Shown here: positions 9,010 to 17,367 of the stretch, one piece after another
Numbering within the stretch: position 1 is the stretch's first letter
Layout: every line of letters begins with the position of its first letter
DNA from: Streptomyces sp. rh34
Lineage (GTDB): Bacteria > Actinomycetota > Actinomycetes > Streptomycetales > Streptomycetaceae
Reading direction: 5' to 3'
NCBI RefSeq assembly: GCF_002551245.1
Contig: NZ_NTGZ01000001.1
Location: 113,951 to 177,950, forward strand
Length of the DNA: 64,000 nucleotides
Position numbers and translations under genes: made by a program
Notes under the pieces: generated by a model
The model's input: only the letters and a program-made list of their open reading frames with translations
The model's database searches: none
What the model was told of the DNA's origin: nothing

Positions 9010-11172
9010 ATGAACGCGCCGTACGACGGTGACCGCGGCCAGGGCGCGGGCGGAGCAGCGTCTCCGGGCGGGCCTCCGGTTCCTCCGGGCGCGGGCCAGG
9101 ACGGCTCCGTGCCGCCGGACCCGTACCTCCAGCACGCCTACGAGGACGACCCCTACCGGGCGCAGGGCCTGGCCGCCCAGGACCCGGTGGGCGAGGCGCT
9201 CTACGACCGCGCCGCGCACCCACCGCCGCCTCCCGGCACGTACCAGGAGCCGGGGCCGCTCTACCAGCAGCCGCCCACCACTCCGTACGCCCCCGACCCG
9301 CGCATCTGGGCCCAGACGCCGCCCCCCGAGCCGGCGGGGCCCTCACGGCACCTGCCGTACGGGGACCGCCCGGCGACCACGCAGTTCGTCGGAGTCGACG
9401 CCCTCGTCACTCAGGCGTCGGACGACCGGCAGGAGCCGGACGCCTTCGCCCATCTCTTCCGGGACCAGGAGGGGTCGGGGAAGCCCCCCGTACCGCCCCA
9501 GCCCGAACCGGCTCCCGCACCCGCGCCCGCCCAGGGCGGCGGCGGCAAGGTCTCCGGAATCCTCAAGTCCAGCGCGGTCATGGCCGCCGGCACCCTCGTC
9601 TCCCGGCTCACCGGGTTCGTGCGGTCCCTGGTGATCACCGCCGCACTCGGCGCCGTACTGCTCGGCGACAGCTTCACCATCGCGTACACCCTGCCGACGA
9701 TGATCTACATCCTCACCGTCGGCGGCGGTCTGAACTCGGTCTTCGTCCCGCAGCTCGTCCGTGCCATGAAGAACGACGAGGACGGCGGCGAGGCCTTCGC
9801 GAACCGGCTGCTGACGCTGGTGATGGTCGCGCTCGGTGCGATCGTCGCCGTCGCGGTGTTCGCCGCGCCGACGCTGATCCACATGCTGTCACCCACGATC
9901 GCGAACGACGTCGCCGCCAACAGCGTCGCCGTCACCTTCGCCCGCTACTGCCTGCCGACCATCTTCTTCATGGGCGTGCACGTGGTGATGGGTCAGATCC
10001 TCAACGCCCGCGGCAGGTTCGGCGCGATGATGTGGACCCCGGTCCTCAACAACATCGTCATGATCATCACGTTCGGGCTGTTCATCTGGGTCTACGGCAC
10101 ATCCGGTGAGTCACAGATGGGCGTGGACACCATCCCGCCGGAGGGCGTCCGGCTGCTGGGAATCGGCACCCTGCTCGGCCTCGTCGTCCAGTCCCTGGCG
10201 ATGATCCCCTACCTGCGCGAGACGGGCTTCCGCTTCCGCCCCCGGTTCGACTGGAAGGGCCACGGGCTGGGCAGGACCATCAAGCTGGCCAAGTGGACCG
10301 TGCTCTTCGTCCTCGCCAACCAGGCCGGTGTGCTGGTCGTCACCCAGCTGTCCACGGCGGCCGGCGCGGCCTCGGGCCACGACGGCACCGGGTTCCTGGC
10401 CTACTCCAACGCCCAGCTGATCTGGGGCATGCCGCAGGCCATCATCACCGTCTCGGTCATGGCTGCTCTGCTGCCCCGCATCTCCCGCGCCGCCCACGAC
10501 AACGACCCGGGTGCGGTCCGCGACGACATCTCGCAGGGACTGCGCAACTCGGCCGTCGCCATCGTCCCGGTGGCCTTCGCCTTCCTGGCGCTCGGCCTGC
10601 CGATGGCCACCCTGCTGTACGCGTCCAGCGGCATCGAGGCCGCCCGCTCCATGGGCTTCATCCTCATGGCCTTCGCGCTCGGCCTGATCCCGTACTCCGT
10701 GCAGTACGTCGTCCTCCGCGGGTTCTACGCCTACGAGGACACCCGCACCCCCTTCTACAACACGGTCATCGTGGCCGCCGCCAACGCCGCCGCCTCCGCA
10801 CTCTGTTACGTCGTCCTGCCCGCCCGCTGGGCGGTCGTCGGCATGGCCTTCTCCTACGGTCTGGCCTACGCGGTCGGCGTCGGCGTCGCCTGGCGCCGGC
10901 TGCGCGACCGGCTGGGCGGCGACCTGGACGGCGCGCACATCGTGCGCACCTACGCCCGCCTCTGCATGGCCGCGGTGCCCGCCGCACTGGTCGGCGGCGC
11001 CGCCGGATTCGGCATCCTGGAACTGGTCGGCACCGGCGCTCTCGGCTCGCTGGCCGCGCTGATCTGCGGCGGCGTCCTCCTCCTCGGCATCTTTTTCGTC
11101 GCGGCGAAGAAGATGCGCATCGAAGAGGTCAACGGCCTGGTGGGCATGGTCCGTGGACGGCTCGGACGCTGA
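9010..11172 (+). CDS. murJ: Lipid II flippase MurJ (MviN) with long N-terminal extension
   Basis: MurJ moves lipid II across the cytoplasmic membrane for peptidoglycan synthesis. After about 180 cytoplasmic Pro/Gly-rich residues the MOP-superfamily core begins at SSAVMAAGTLVSRLTGFVRS, the first MurJ helix, and continues through some 14 hydrophobic segments to residue 720. Helix-2 region TIAYTLPTMIYILTVGGGL and the PLLPRIS-like ALLPRISRAAHDNDPG loop are typical. The ATG at 9010 follows GAGGTAGGGG and overlaps nothing. The next gene encodes a pseudokinase that is fused to MurJ in mycobacteria. Confidence 0.95.
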   Translation: MNAPYDGDRGQGAGGAASPGGPPVPPGAGQDGSVPPDPYLQHAYEDDPYRAQGLAAQDPVGEALYDRAAHPPPPPGTYQEPGPLYQQPPTTPYAPDPRIWAQTPPPEPAGPSRHLPYGDRPATTQFVGVDALVTQASDDRQEPDAFAHLFRDQEGSGKPPVPPQPEPAPAPAPAQGGGGKVSGILKSSAVMAAGTLVSRLTGFVRSLVITAALGAVLLGDSFTIAYTLPTMIYILTVGGGLNSVFVPQLVRAMKNDEDGGEAFANRLLTLVMVALGAIVAVAVFAAPTLIHMLSPTIANDVAANSVAVTFARYCLPTIFFMGVHVVMGQILNARGRFGAMMWTPVLNNIVMIITFGLFIWVYGTSGESQMGVDTIPPEGVRLLGIGTLLGLVVQSLAMIPYLRETGFRFRPRFDWKGHGLGRTIKLAKWTVLFVLANQAGVLVVTQLSTAAGAASGHDGTGFLAYSNAQLIWGMPQAIITVSVMAALLPRISRAAHDNDPGAVRDDISQGLRNSAVAIVPVAFAFLALGLPMATLLYASSGIEAARSMGFILMAFALGLIPYSVQYVVLRGFYAYEDTRTPFYNTVIVAAANAAASALCYVVLPARWAVVGMAFSYGLAYAVGVGVAWRRLRDRLGGDLDGAHIVRTYARLCMAAVPAALVGGAAGFGILELVGTGALGSLAALICGGVLLLGIFFVAAKKMRIEEVNGLVGMVRGRLGR

Positions 11173-11301
11173 ATGAGCACGCGCCCGCACAACCATCGCC
11201 GCACTCCGCGTGTCGTGCATAGCGCCGGAGTGTGGGCACAATTGGCGTGACTGTGCAGAGCTGGCTGGCATCGCGCAACGGATGGGGAGGCAGGAACGAC
11301 G

Positions 11302-13032
11302 GTGGCGGAACGTAGCACGGCTGCCGTCGACGTGACCGACAACAGCGGCGACGAGCCGCTGGCCGCCAAGGCGGACGAGGCCACGACCGACGGGACGGCG
11401 CAAGCCAAGGACACCAAGGGCGCGAGCCCCAAGGACACCGAGAACACGGACGGTGGGCGGGAGCGTTCCGAGGCCGTTCCGGCGTCACCCGATCTGCACA
11501 GCGGTCACAAACTCGCCGGGCGCTACCGCCTGGAGGAGTGCGTCACCCGCCTGGACGGCTTCAGCAGCTGGCGTGCTGTCGACGAGAAGCTCCGCCGGGC
11601 GGTGGGCGTGCACCTGCTGCCCGCGGACCACCCGCGGGCCCGCTCGGTGCTGGCCGCCGCCCGCTCCTCGGCCCTGCTCGGCGACCCCCGCTTCGTCCAG
11701 GTCCTGGACGCCGTCGAGGAGAACGACCTCGTCTACGTGGTCCACGAATGGCTGCCGGACGCCACCGAGCTCACCGCTCTGCTGGCCACCGGGCCGATGG
11801 AGGCCCACGACGCCTACCAGCTCGTCAGCCAGCTCTCCCAGGCGATGGCCGCCGCCCACCGCGAGGGCCTGTCCCATCTGCGCCTCACCCCCGGCGCGGT
11901 CCTGCGCAGCTCCACCGGGCAGTACCGCATCCGCGGCCTCGCCGTGAACGCCGCCCTGCGCGGCATCACCGCGGAACACCCCCTCCGGACGGACACCGAG
12001 GCCATCGGCGCCCTCCTGTACGCCGCGCTGACCCACCGCTGGCCGTACGGAAGCGACGCACACGGGCTCGCCGGGCTCCCCAAGAACATGGGGCTCATCG
12101 CCCCGGACCAGGTCCGGGCCGGCATCCACCGCGGTCTCTCCGAGCTCGCCATGCGGGCGCTCGCCAACGACGGCGCCACCGCCTCCCGGCAGGAACCGCC
12201 CTGCACCACCCCCGACGAGCTGGCCAAGGCCGTCGCGGCCATGCCGCGCATCCTTCCTCCGGAACCCACGTTCACCGCGCCGCCGGCGTACCAGCGCACG
12301 ACCTATCAGCAGGGCACGTACGGGCGCCCGTCCTCCCATCCGTCCGCCGTCGCCCAGCCCGTGATGGCGGCCCCTCCGGCCCCGCTCCAGAGCCGTGCCG
12401 GCCGCGCGCTCAAGTGGACCGTCTCGGCGCTCCTCATCGCCGCGCTGGGCCTCGGAAGCTGGCAGCTCGCGGAGGCACTGCTCGACCGCACCAAGGGCTC
12501 CAACGACACCGGCGTCACCGAACCGAACGAAGACGACAAGAACAAGGACGAGAAGCCCGCTCCGTCCGCCGAACCCCTGGACATCGCGGGGGCCACGGAG
12601 TTCATGCCCGACGGCTCCGGCATCAAGGAGCGGGAGGTGCCGAACACCATCGACGGCAACTCCGGAACGCACTGGGTCACCCCGCGGTACGAGGGCTTCG
12701 CCAACTTCGGCAACCTCCCCCAACGCAAGCAGGGCAGCGGGATCATCGTCGACCTCGGCAAGGTGCGGGACGTCTCCGGCATCGACGTTGCCCTGTACCG
12801 CAAGGGGCAGACGACGACCGTGCTCGCCGCCTCCCCGGGCGCCTCGTCCCCGTCCACCACGGCCGACTTCGACCAGCCGATCGCCAAGCGGACCGTCGCG
12901 GGATCGAAGCTGCAGGAGAAGCTCGATGAGCCCGTCCGCACGCGCTACGTCCTGATCCACATCACGGAGCTCCCCTCGGACGGCACGGGCGGTTACCGGG
13001 GCGGCATCACCGACATCTCCGTCCTCGGCTGA
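11302..13032 (+). CDS. Membrane pseudokinase with extracellular discoidin-like domain (MurJ partner)
   Basis: The 576-residue protein has an acidic N-terminal tail, a protein-kinase fold from about residue 73 (LAGRYRLEECVTRLDGFSSW) to about 315, a membrane helix near residues 370-388 (KWTVSALLIAALGLGSWQLA), an acidic linker and a C-terminal beta-rich domain resembling F5/8-type (discoidin) domains. The kinase is degenerate. The catalytic HRD loop is replaced by HREGLSHLRLTPGAVL and no DFG is present (IRGLAVNAAL), so catalysis is unlikely. In Mycobacterium tuberculosis MviN the same MurJ, pseudokinase, membrane helix and outer domain form one chain; here the gene is separate, 129 bp behind murJ. 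The GTG follows GGGGAGG. A role as a phospho-regulated scaffold for MurJ is inferred. Confidence 0.85.
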   Translation: MAERSTAAVDVTDNSGDEPLAAKADEATTDGTAQAKDTKGASPKDTENTDGGRERSEAVPASPDLHSGHKLAGRYRLEECVTRLDGFSSWRAVDEKLRRAVGVHLLPADHPRARSVLAAARSSALLGDPRFVQVLDAVEENDLVYVVHEWLPDATELTALLATGPMEAHDAYQLVSQLSQAMAAAHREGLSHLRLTPGAVLRSSTGQYRIRGLAVNAALRGITAEHPLRTDTEAIGALLYAALTHRWPYGSDAHGLAGLPKNMGLIAPDQVRAGIHRGLSELAMRALANDGATASRQEPPCTTPDELAKAVAAMPRILPPEPTFTAPPAYQRTTYQQGTYGRPSSHPSAVAQPVMAAPPAPLQSRAGRALKWTVSALLIAALGLGSWQLAEALLDRTKGSNDTGVTEPNEDDKNKDEKPAPSAEPLDIAGATEFMPDGSGIKEREVPNTIDGNSGTHWVTPRYEGFANFGNLPQRKQGSGIIVDLGKVRDVSGIDVALYRKGQTTTVLAASPGASSPSTTADFDQPIAKRTVAGSKLQEKLDEPVRTRYVLIHITELPSDGTGGYRGGITDISVLG

Positions 13033-13194
13033 TCCACCGCCCCGTTACTGTGGGGCGGACCACGCGCCCACCGAGCACGCGCGGCGACAAGGGTTGCGCC
13101 CGTCACACCCGTGACGGCAGGCTTCTCCCCGCCGCACCGCTTCGCCGGGCGCGGCCCACATATGACATCGGATGCGGTTCGGAGGGGGAGCACG

Positions 13195-13911
13195 GTGGAT
13201 TCCGTTCCACCAGAGGCACCGAGCGACTCGGATCTGCTCGCCCAGCATGTGGCGGGCGACCCCGACGCCTTCGGTGAACTCGTACGCCGCCACCGCGACC
13301 GGCTCTGGGCCGTGGCGCTGCGCACTCTGGGGGACAGGGAAGAAGCGGCCGACGCCGTCCAGGACGCCCTCGTCAACGCCTTCCGCGCCGCCCACACCTT
13401 CCGCGGCCAGTCCGCGGTGACCACCTGGCTGCACCGGATCACCGTCAACGCCTGCCTCGACCGGGTCCGCAAGGCCGCCTCCCGCAAGACGTCCCCCGTG
13501 GACGACGCCGAACGGCTCGATCAGCTCCTGGAACCCCACGAGTCGGCCGAGGCCCCCGCCGTGCGGCAGGACCTCCACCGCCAGCTCCAGGAAGCCCTGG
13601 CCACGCTGCCCGCCGAGCAGCGGGCGGCCCTCGTCCTCGTCGACATGCAGGGCTACTCCGTCGCGGAGGCAGCCGGCGTCCTCGAGGTGCCGACCGGCAC
13701 GGTGAAAAGCCGATGCGCCCGGGGCCGGGCGAGACTGGCCCCCCTGGTCCGCCATCTGCGCGCGGGAGCCGGGGGGCAGACCCCTGACGGGGAGAACGGC
13801 GTGGCCGGAAGGAACCGGACGCCCGGAGCATCCGTCCCACCTGCGTCAGGACCCAGAGACGCAGGAGCAAGCGATCCTGCCGCTACGAAGGGAGGAGGTG
13901 GGCGCCCGTGA
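13195..13911 (+). CDS. sigM: ECF RNA polymerase sigma factor, SigM type
   Basis: The 238-residue sigma factor has region 2 (DPDAFGELVRRHRDRLWAVA, then AADAVQDALVNAFRAAHTFR) and region 4 (ALATLPAEQRAALVLVDMQG, then VAEAAGVLEVPTGTVKSRCA), the standard ECF pair, followed by a polar tail of about 50 residues. It should direct polymerase to promoters released by the anti-sigma factor encoded next. The GTG at 13195 follows GGAGGGGGAG, which decides it over in-frame ATG 13162 and GTG 13111. The stop overlaps the anti-sigma start by 4 bp (GTGA), so the two are translationally coupled. Confidence 0.93.
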   Translation: MDSVPPEAPSDSDLLAQHVAGDPDAFGELVRRHRDRLWAVALRTLGDREEAADAVQDALVNAFRAAHTFRGQSAVTTWLHRITVNACLDRVRKAASRKTSPVDDAERLDQLLEPHESAEAPAVRQDLHRQLQEALATLPAEQRAALVLVDMQGYSVAEAAGVLEVPTGTVKSRCARGRARLAPLVRHLRAGAGGQTPDGENGVAGRNRTPGASVPPASGPRDAGASDPAATKGGGGRP

Positions 13912-14876
13912 CCTCCACGGCCGACACGGCTCAGCACCCGGAGATCTCCGAGATCTCCGATCTCACCGAGGGGCTGCTCTCCCCTTCCCGTACTGCGGAA
14001 GTCCGGCAGCATGTAGCGGGGTGCGACCTCTGCTCAGAGGTCCGGGACTCCCTGGAAGAGATCCGCGAGCTGCTCGGAACGATGCCCGCCCCCGAGCCGA
14101 TGCCCGAGGACGTCTCCGCCCGCATCGACGCGGCCCTCGCGGCGGAGGTCCGCCCCACCGCTCCCGCCGTGGACGAACCAGTCGTTGTTTCACGTGAAAC
14201 AACGACCGCCGAAGACACGACGACCGCCCGTGCGACAAGCAAGCCCGCTTCCGGGAGCGGAGGCGCCTCCGTCCCGGACCGTCCTGCGGGCCGGTCCTCC
14301 GCCGCTACCGGGCCGGGCCGCCGTCCCAGCCGTCGACGGCGGCGCGCTGTGGTCCTCGGCACCGCGTTCGGCACGGCGGTCATCGGCATGAGCGTCTTCT
14401 TCCTCCAGTCCATCGCCCCGTCCGGCGACTCCTCCAAGACCGCGGCCGACAGCGGAGTCAGCACCGCGGAGAGCGGCGCGCACGCCTATACCGACGGCAC
14501 GCTGGAATCCCAGGTACAGGGCCTCCTCGGTGGCGGGGGCGGCCAGGAGAGCCCCGGCGCCCGAAAGGTGCCGCCGGGCGCGGACACCAAGTCGACGAGC
14601 GAGGCCCTCACCCCCGACGCCGAGGCGTCCAGGAGCCCCTTGCAGGCCCCTGCCGTCGTCGTCCCTCCCTGTGTCCAGCAGGCCACCGGCCGCACCACGC
14701 CGGCCCTCGCCCTCGACAAGGGGACGTACCAGGGAACGGACACCTATCTCGTCGTCCTTCCGCATCCGAGCGACCCCTCACACGTCCAGGCCTATCTCGT
14801 GGCCTCCTCCTGTGTGGACACCGCCCCGGAGAGCACCGGACAGCTGCTGCTCACCCGCACCTACGACCGCCCCTGA
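13908..14876 (+). CDS. Transmembrane zinc-binding anti-sigma factor
   Basis: The 322-residue protein has an N-terminal ZAS-type domain with His35-x3-Cys39-x2-Cys42 (QHVAGCDLCSEV), a disordered linker, one membrane helix (AVVLGTAFGTAVIGMSVFFL) and an outer domain of about 150 residues ending near the two cysteines of SSCVDTAP. It should hold the coupled sigma factor at the membrane and release it on an envelope or redox signal. The linker is crossed by a perfect parS site (14186-14201) read as VVVSRETTT. The GTG overlaps the sigma-factor stop and follows a strong GGGAGGAGG. Confidence 0.9.
   Translation: MTSTADTAQHPEISEISDLTEGLLSPSRTAEVRQHVAGCDLCSEVRDSLEEIRELLGTMPAPEPMPEDVSARIDAALAAEVRPTAPAVDEPVVVSRETTTAEDTTTARATSKPASGSGGASVPDRPAGRSSAATGPGRRPSRRRRRAVVLGTAFGTAVIGMSVFFLQSIAPSGDSSKTAADSGVSTAESGAHAYTDGTLESQVQGLLGGGGGQESPGARKVPPGADTKSTSEALTPDAEASRSPLQAPAVVVPPCVQQATGRTTPALALDKGTYQGTDTYLVVLPHPSDPSHVQAYLVASSCVDTAPESTGQLLLTRTYDRP
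14186..14201. promoter_or_regulatory. parS site 3, inside the anti-sigma gene
   Basis: It is a perfect TGTTTCACGTGAAACA match. Symmetry extends to 13-bp arms (14181-14206). It encodes VSRET in the disordered linker of the anti-sigma factor, where the sequence cost is low. Confidence 0.94.
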
Positions 14877-14905
14877 AAACCGTCCGCGACCGCCGCGGCA
14901 CGTTC

Positions 14906-14932
14906 GGGAATGCATCAGCCGTAGGATCCGTT
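14906..14932 (+). promoter_or_regulatory. SigR-type (disulfide stress) promoter of trxB
   Basis: GGGAAT (14906-14911), exactly 18 bases, then GTT (14930-14932) matches the established SigR consensus GGGAAT-N18-GTT. It lies 71 bp before trxB, a known SigR target in S. coelicolor. It predicts thiol-stress induction of trxBA. Confidence 0.88.
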
Positions 14933-15002
14933 GGGTGGGGTGAGAGTCGTTGAACCGACCCCGTAGGCAGTTAGGCAGTCTGCAGAAACGAGGAAGAAAC
15001 CC

Positions 15003-15974
15003 GTGAGCGACGTCCGTAATGTGATCATCATCGGCTCCGGACCGGCCGGGTACACCGCCGCGCTGTACACCGCCCGCGCCTCGCTGAACCCGTTGGTCTT
15101 CGAGGGCGCCGTCACGGCCGGGGGCGCGCTGATGAACACCACCGACGTGGAGAACTTCCCCGGCTTCCAGGACGGCATCATGGGCCCCGAGCTCATGGAC
15201 AACATGCGGGCCCAGGCCGAGCGCTTCGGCGCCGAGCTGATCCCCGACGACGTGGTCGCGGTCGACCTCACCGGTGAGGTCAAGACCGTCACGGACACCG
15301 CGGGCACCGTCCACCGCGCCAAGGCCGTCATCGTCACGACCGGTTCCCAGCACCGCAAGCTCGGACTGCCCAACGAGGACGCCCTTTCCGGACGCGGCGT
15401 CTCCTGGTGCGCCACCTGCGACGGCTTCTTCTTCAAGGACCACGACATCGCCGTGATCGGCGGCGGCGACACCGCGATGGAGGAGGCGACCTTCCTCTCC
15501 CGCTTCGCCAAGTCCGTCACGATCGTCCACCGCCGTGACACCCTGCGTGCCTCCAAGGCCATGCAGGACCGGGCCTTCGCCGACCCGAAGATCAAGTTCG
15601 CCTGGGACAGCGAGGTCGCCGAGGTCAAGGGGGACCAGAAGCTCTCCGGTCTGACCCTGCGCAACACCAAGACCGGCGAGACCTCCGAGCTCCCCGTGAC
15701 CGGCCTCTTCATCGCCGTCGGCCACGACCCGCGCACCGAGCTCTTCAAGGGCCAGCTGGAGCTCGACGACGAGGGTTACCTGAAGGTCGAGGCACCCTCC
15801 ACCCGCACCAACCTCACCGGCGTCTTCGGCGCCGGAGACGTGGTCGACCACACCTACCGGCAGGCCATCACGGCAGCGGGCACCGGCTGCTCCGCCGCCC
15901 TGGACGCCGAGCGCTTCCTCGCGGCCCTGGCCGACGCTGAGCCCGCCGAGCCGGAGAAGACCCCCGCCGTCTGA
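15003..15974 (+). CDS. trxB: Thioredoxin-disulfide reductase
   Basis: TrxB transfers electrons from NADPH through FAD to thioredoxin. The 323-residue protein has the FAD-binding [16 protein letters not shown] at the N-terminus, the redox pair Cys136-Ala-Thr-Cys139 (WCATCDG), the NADPH site [21 protein letters not shown], and the C-terminal FAD motif [10 protein letters not shown]. The length is normal for the low-molecular-weight type. It is the first gene of a trxB-trxA operon (45-bp gap) behind a SigR-type promoter. Confidence 0.98.
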   Translation: MSDVRNVIIIGSGPAGYTAALYTARASLNPLVFEGAVTAGGALMNTTDVENFPGFQDGIMGPELMDNMRAQAERFGAELIPDDVVAVDLTGEVKTVTDTAGTVHRAKAVIVTTGSQHRKLGLPNEDALSGRGVSWCATCDGFFFKDHDIAVIGGGDTAMEEATFLSRFAKSVTIVHRRDTLRASKAMQDRAFADPKIKFAWDSEVAEVKGDQKLSGLTLRNTKTGETSELPVTGLFIAVGHDPRTELFKGQLELDDEGYLKVEAPSTRTNLTGVFGAGDVVDHTYRQAITAAGTGCSAALDAERFLAALADAEPAEPEKTPAV

Positions 15975-16019
15975 CCGTCCGCACCGCACCCCCACCCCCC
16001 AAAGACTAAGGAGGCCGCC

Positions 16020-16352
16020 GTGGCCGGCGACCTGAAGCACGTTACGGATGACACCTTCGATGAGGTCGTCCTCAAGAGCGACAAGCCCGTTCTGGTGGAC
16101 TTCTGGGCCGCCTGGTGCGGCCCGTGCCGCCAGATCGCCCCGTCGCTGGAGGCGATCGCAGCAGAGCACGGCGACCAGATCCAGATCGTCAAGCTCAACA
16201 TCGACGAGAACCCGGCCACCGCCGCCAAGTACGGCGTGATGTCCATCCCCACCCTGAACGTGTACCAGGGCGGCGAGGTCGCCAAGACCATCGTCGGCGC
16301 CAAGCCGAAGGCCGCGATCCTCCGCGACCTCGACGGCTTCATCAGCGCGTAA
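16020..16352 (+). CDS. trxA: Thioredoxin
   Basis: The 110-residue disulfide reductant is reduced by the upstream TrxB. It has the intact active site WCGPC (Cys33 and Cys36), the cis-proline MSIPTLNVYQGG and standard thioredoxin-fold length. The GTG follows AAGGAGG. A terminator hairpin that shares bases with a parS-like site begins 29 bp after the stop. Confidence 0.98.
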   Translation: MAGDLKHVTDDTFDEVVLKSDKPVLVDFWAAWCGPCRQIAPSLEAIAAEHGDQIQIVKLNIDENPATAAKYGVMSIPTLNVYQGGEVAKTIVGAKPKAAILRDLDGFISA

Positions 16353-16375
16353 CCGCGCGCCGGCGCCCGGCGCAA

Positions 16376-16391
16376 TGTTTCACGTGAAACG
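16376..16391. promoter_or_regulatory. parS site 4 (15 of 16 bases)
   Basis: TGTTTCACGTGAAACG differs from the consensus only at the last base. Most of it (16381-16390) also forms the 5' arm of the terminator at 16381-16427. Confidence 0.88.
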
Positions 16392-16427
16392 GGCCCATCC
16401 CTTGTAGGGGTGGGCCCGTTTCACGTG
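16381..16427. terminator. Bidirectional terminator sharing its stem with parS
   Basis: The arms 16381-16401 and 16407-16427 pair with one G-T wobble around a 5-base loop. The right arm recreates a second half-parS, GTTTCACGTG (16418-16427). It lies between the convergent trxA and GNAT stops. Confidence 0.82.
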
Positions 16428-16447
16428 CGGCCGGCAGGGGCCCGTCC

Positions 16448-17065
16448 TCACAGCGGCCGCAACACCGGTTCCTTCTGAACCGCCCCCAGAAGCCGGTCGA
16501 GCGCCATCTCCACGTCTTCCTTCCAGGAAAGCGTCGTCCGCAGATCCAGCCTCAGCCGTGGGTACACGGGATGCGGCCGCACCGTCTTGAAGCCGACGGC
16601 CAGCAGATGGTCCGCTGGGAGTACGCAGGTGGTCTGCCCGGACCGCGCGTCTCCGATCGCCTCGATCGCCTTGAATCCCCGGCGCAGAACGTCCTTGGCC
16701 ACCGTCTGCACCATGACCCGGCCCAGCCCCTGACCCTGGTACGCGGGAATGATCCGCCCGGTGATGAGTTGGACGGCGTCGGGGGAGACCGGGCTGGTCG
16801 GGAAAGCGGTCGAGCGGGGGACGTACGCGGGCGGGGCGTAGAGCACGAAGCCCGCCGGCACGTCGTCCACATAGACCACCCGGCCGCAGGACCCCCACTC
16901 CAGGAGGACCGCGGACACCCAGGCTTCCTTCTCCAACTCCGGCTTGCCCGCCTTTACCGCGGCTTCCCCGCTGACCGGGTCAAGCTCCCAGAAGACGCAC
17001 GAACGGCAACGCTCGGGGAGATCCGGAAGGTTGTCCAGGGTGAGTGGTGCGAGCCGACGACCCAT
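16448..17065 (-). CDS. GNAT family N-acetyltransferase
   Basis: The 205-residue protein carries the acetyl-CoA-binding loop of GNAT enzymes, RIIPAYQGQGLGRVMVQTVA, followed by the usual helix and a C-terminal domain. An N-terminal part with LPERCRSCVFWELDP precedes the fold. The substrate is unknown. The ATG at 17065 starts MGRRLAPLTLDNLP. A gene of this type commonly sits between trxA and parB in Streptomyces. It converges with trxA and is read in the same direction as parAB, but is separated from parB by a terminator. Confidence 0.87.
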   Translation of the reverse strand: MGRRLAPLTLDNLPDLPERCRSCVFWELDPVSGEAAVKAGKPELEKEAWVSAVLLEWGSCGRVVYVDDVPAGFVLYAPPAYVPRSTAFPTSPVSPDAVQLITGRIIPAYQGQGLGRVMVQTVAKDVLRRGFKAIEAIGDARSGQTTCVLPADHLLAVGFKTVRPHPVYPRLRLDLRTTLSWKEDVEMALDRLLGAVQKEPVLRPL

Positions 17066-17367
17066 GACGGCGATCCCTCACTTCCTTCGCCCGCCGCACC
17101 ACGTGCGGCTGCCAGTGCGCTCCGTTCATGGAACAGACTGCCGACGAATCCCCCGACGGCGCCCAGGCCCAGCCCGACCGTGACGAGCCGACCGCGGCTC
17201 ACTCTCCGCAAGGCCTCCGCCCTCCTCTGAGGTCGATCACCGTGGATACGCCGTCCCAGAACGCATCGTATCCACCCAGAGGTGATGCGGATACCGAGAG
17301 AGAGCAAAGGGCGGGCCGTGTTCCGGTATGCACCGGCGCACAGCCCGCCCTCCTCGGGTCCCGCTGC
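17066..17367. other. 302-bp intergenic region, GNAT gene / parB
   Basis: It holds the parB terminator (17309-17350) and an inverted repeat upstream of the GNAT gene: GTGGATAC at 17242-17249 and GTATCCAC at 17268-17275, with a related GCGGATAC near 17287. Overlapping small frames lack ribosome sites and were not called. Confidence 0.55.
17309..17350 (-). terminator. Terminator hairpin after parB
   Basis: The 8-bp GC arms GGGCGGGC (17309-17316) and GCCCGCCC (17343-17350) are extended by GTG/CAC pairing beyond one mismatch. The hairpin begins 17 bp after the parB stop. Confidence 0.65.

Noticed and set aside
6734..9346. 870-codon minus-strand frame opposite DUF6049 and the murJ start
   Set aside because: A GC-bias shadow; it crosses two real genes and their start region.
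16418..16433. Seventh parS at the 3' arm of the trxA terminator
   Set aside because: Only the left half matches; it is better explained as the complement of site 4 within the hairpin.
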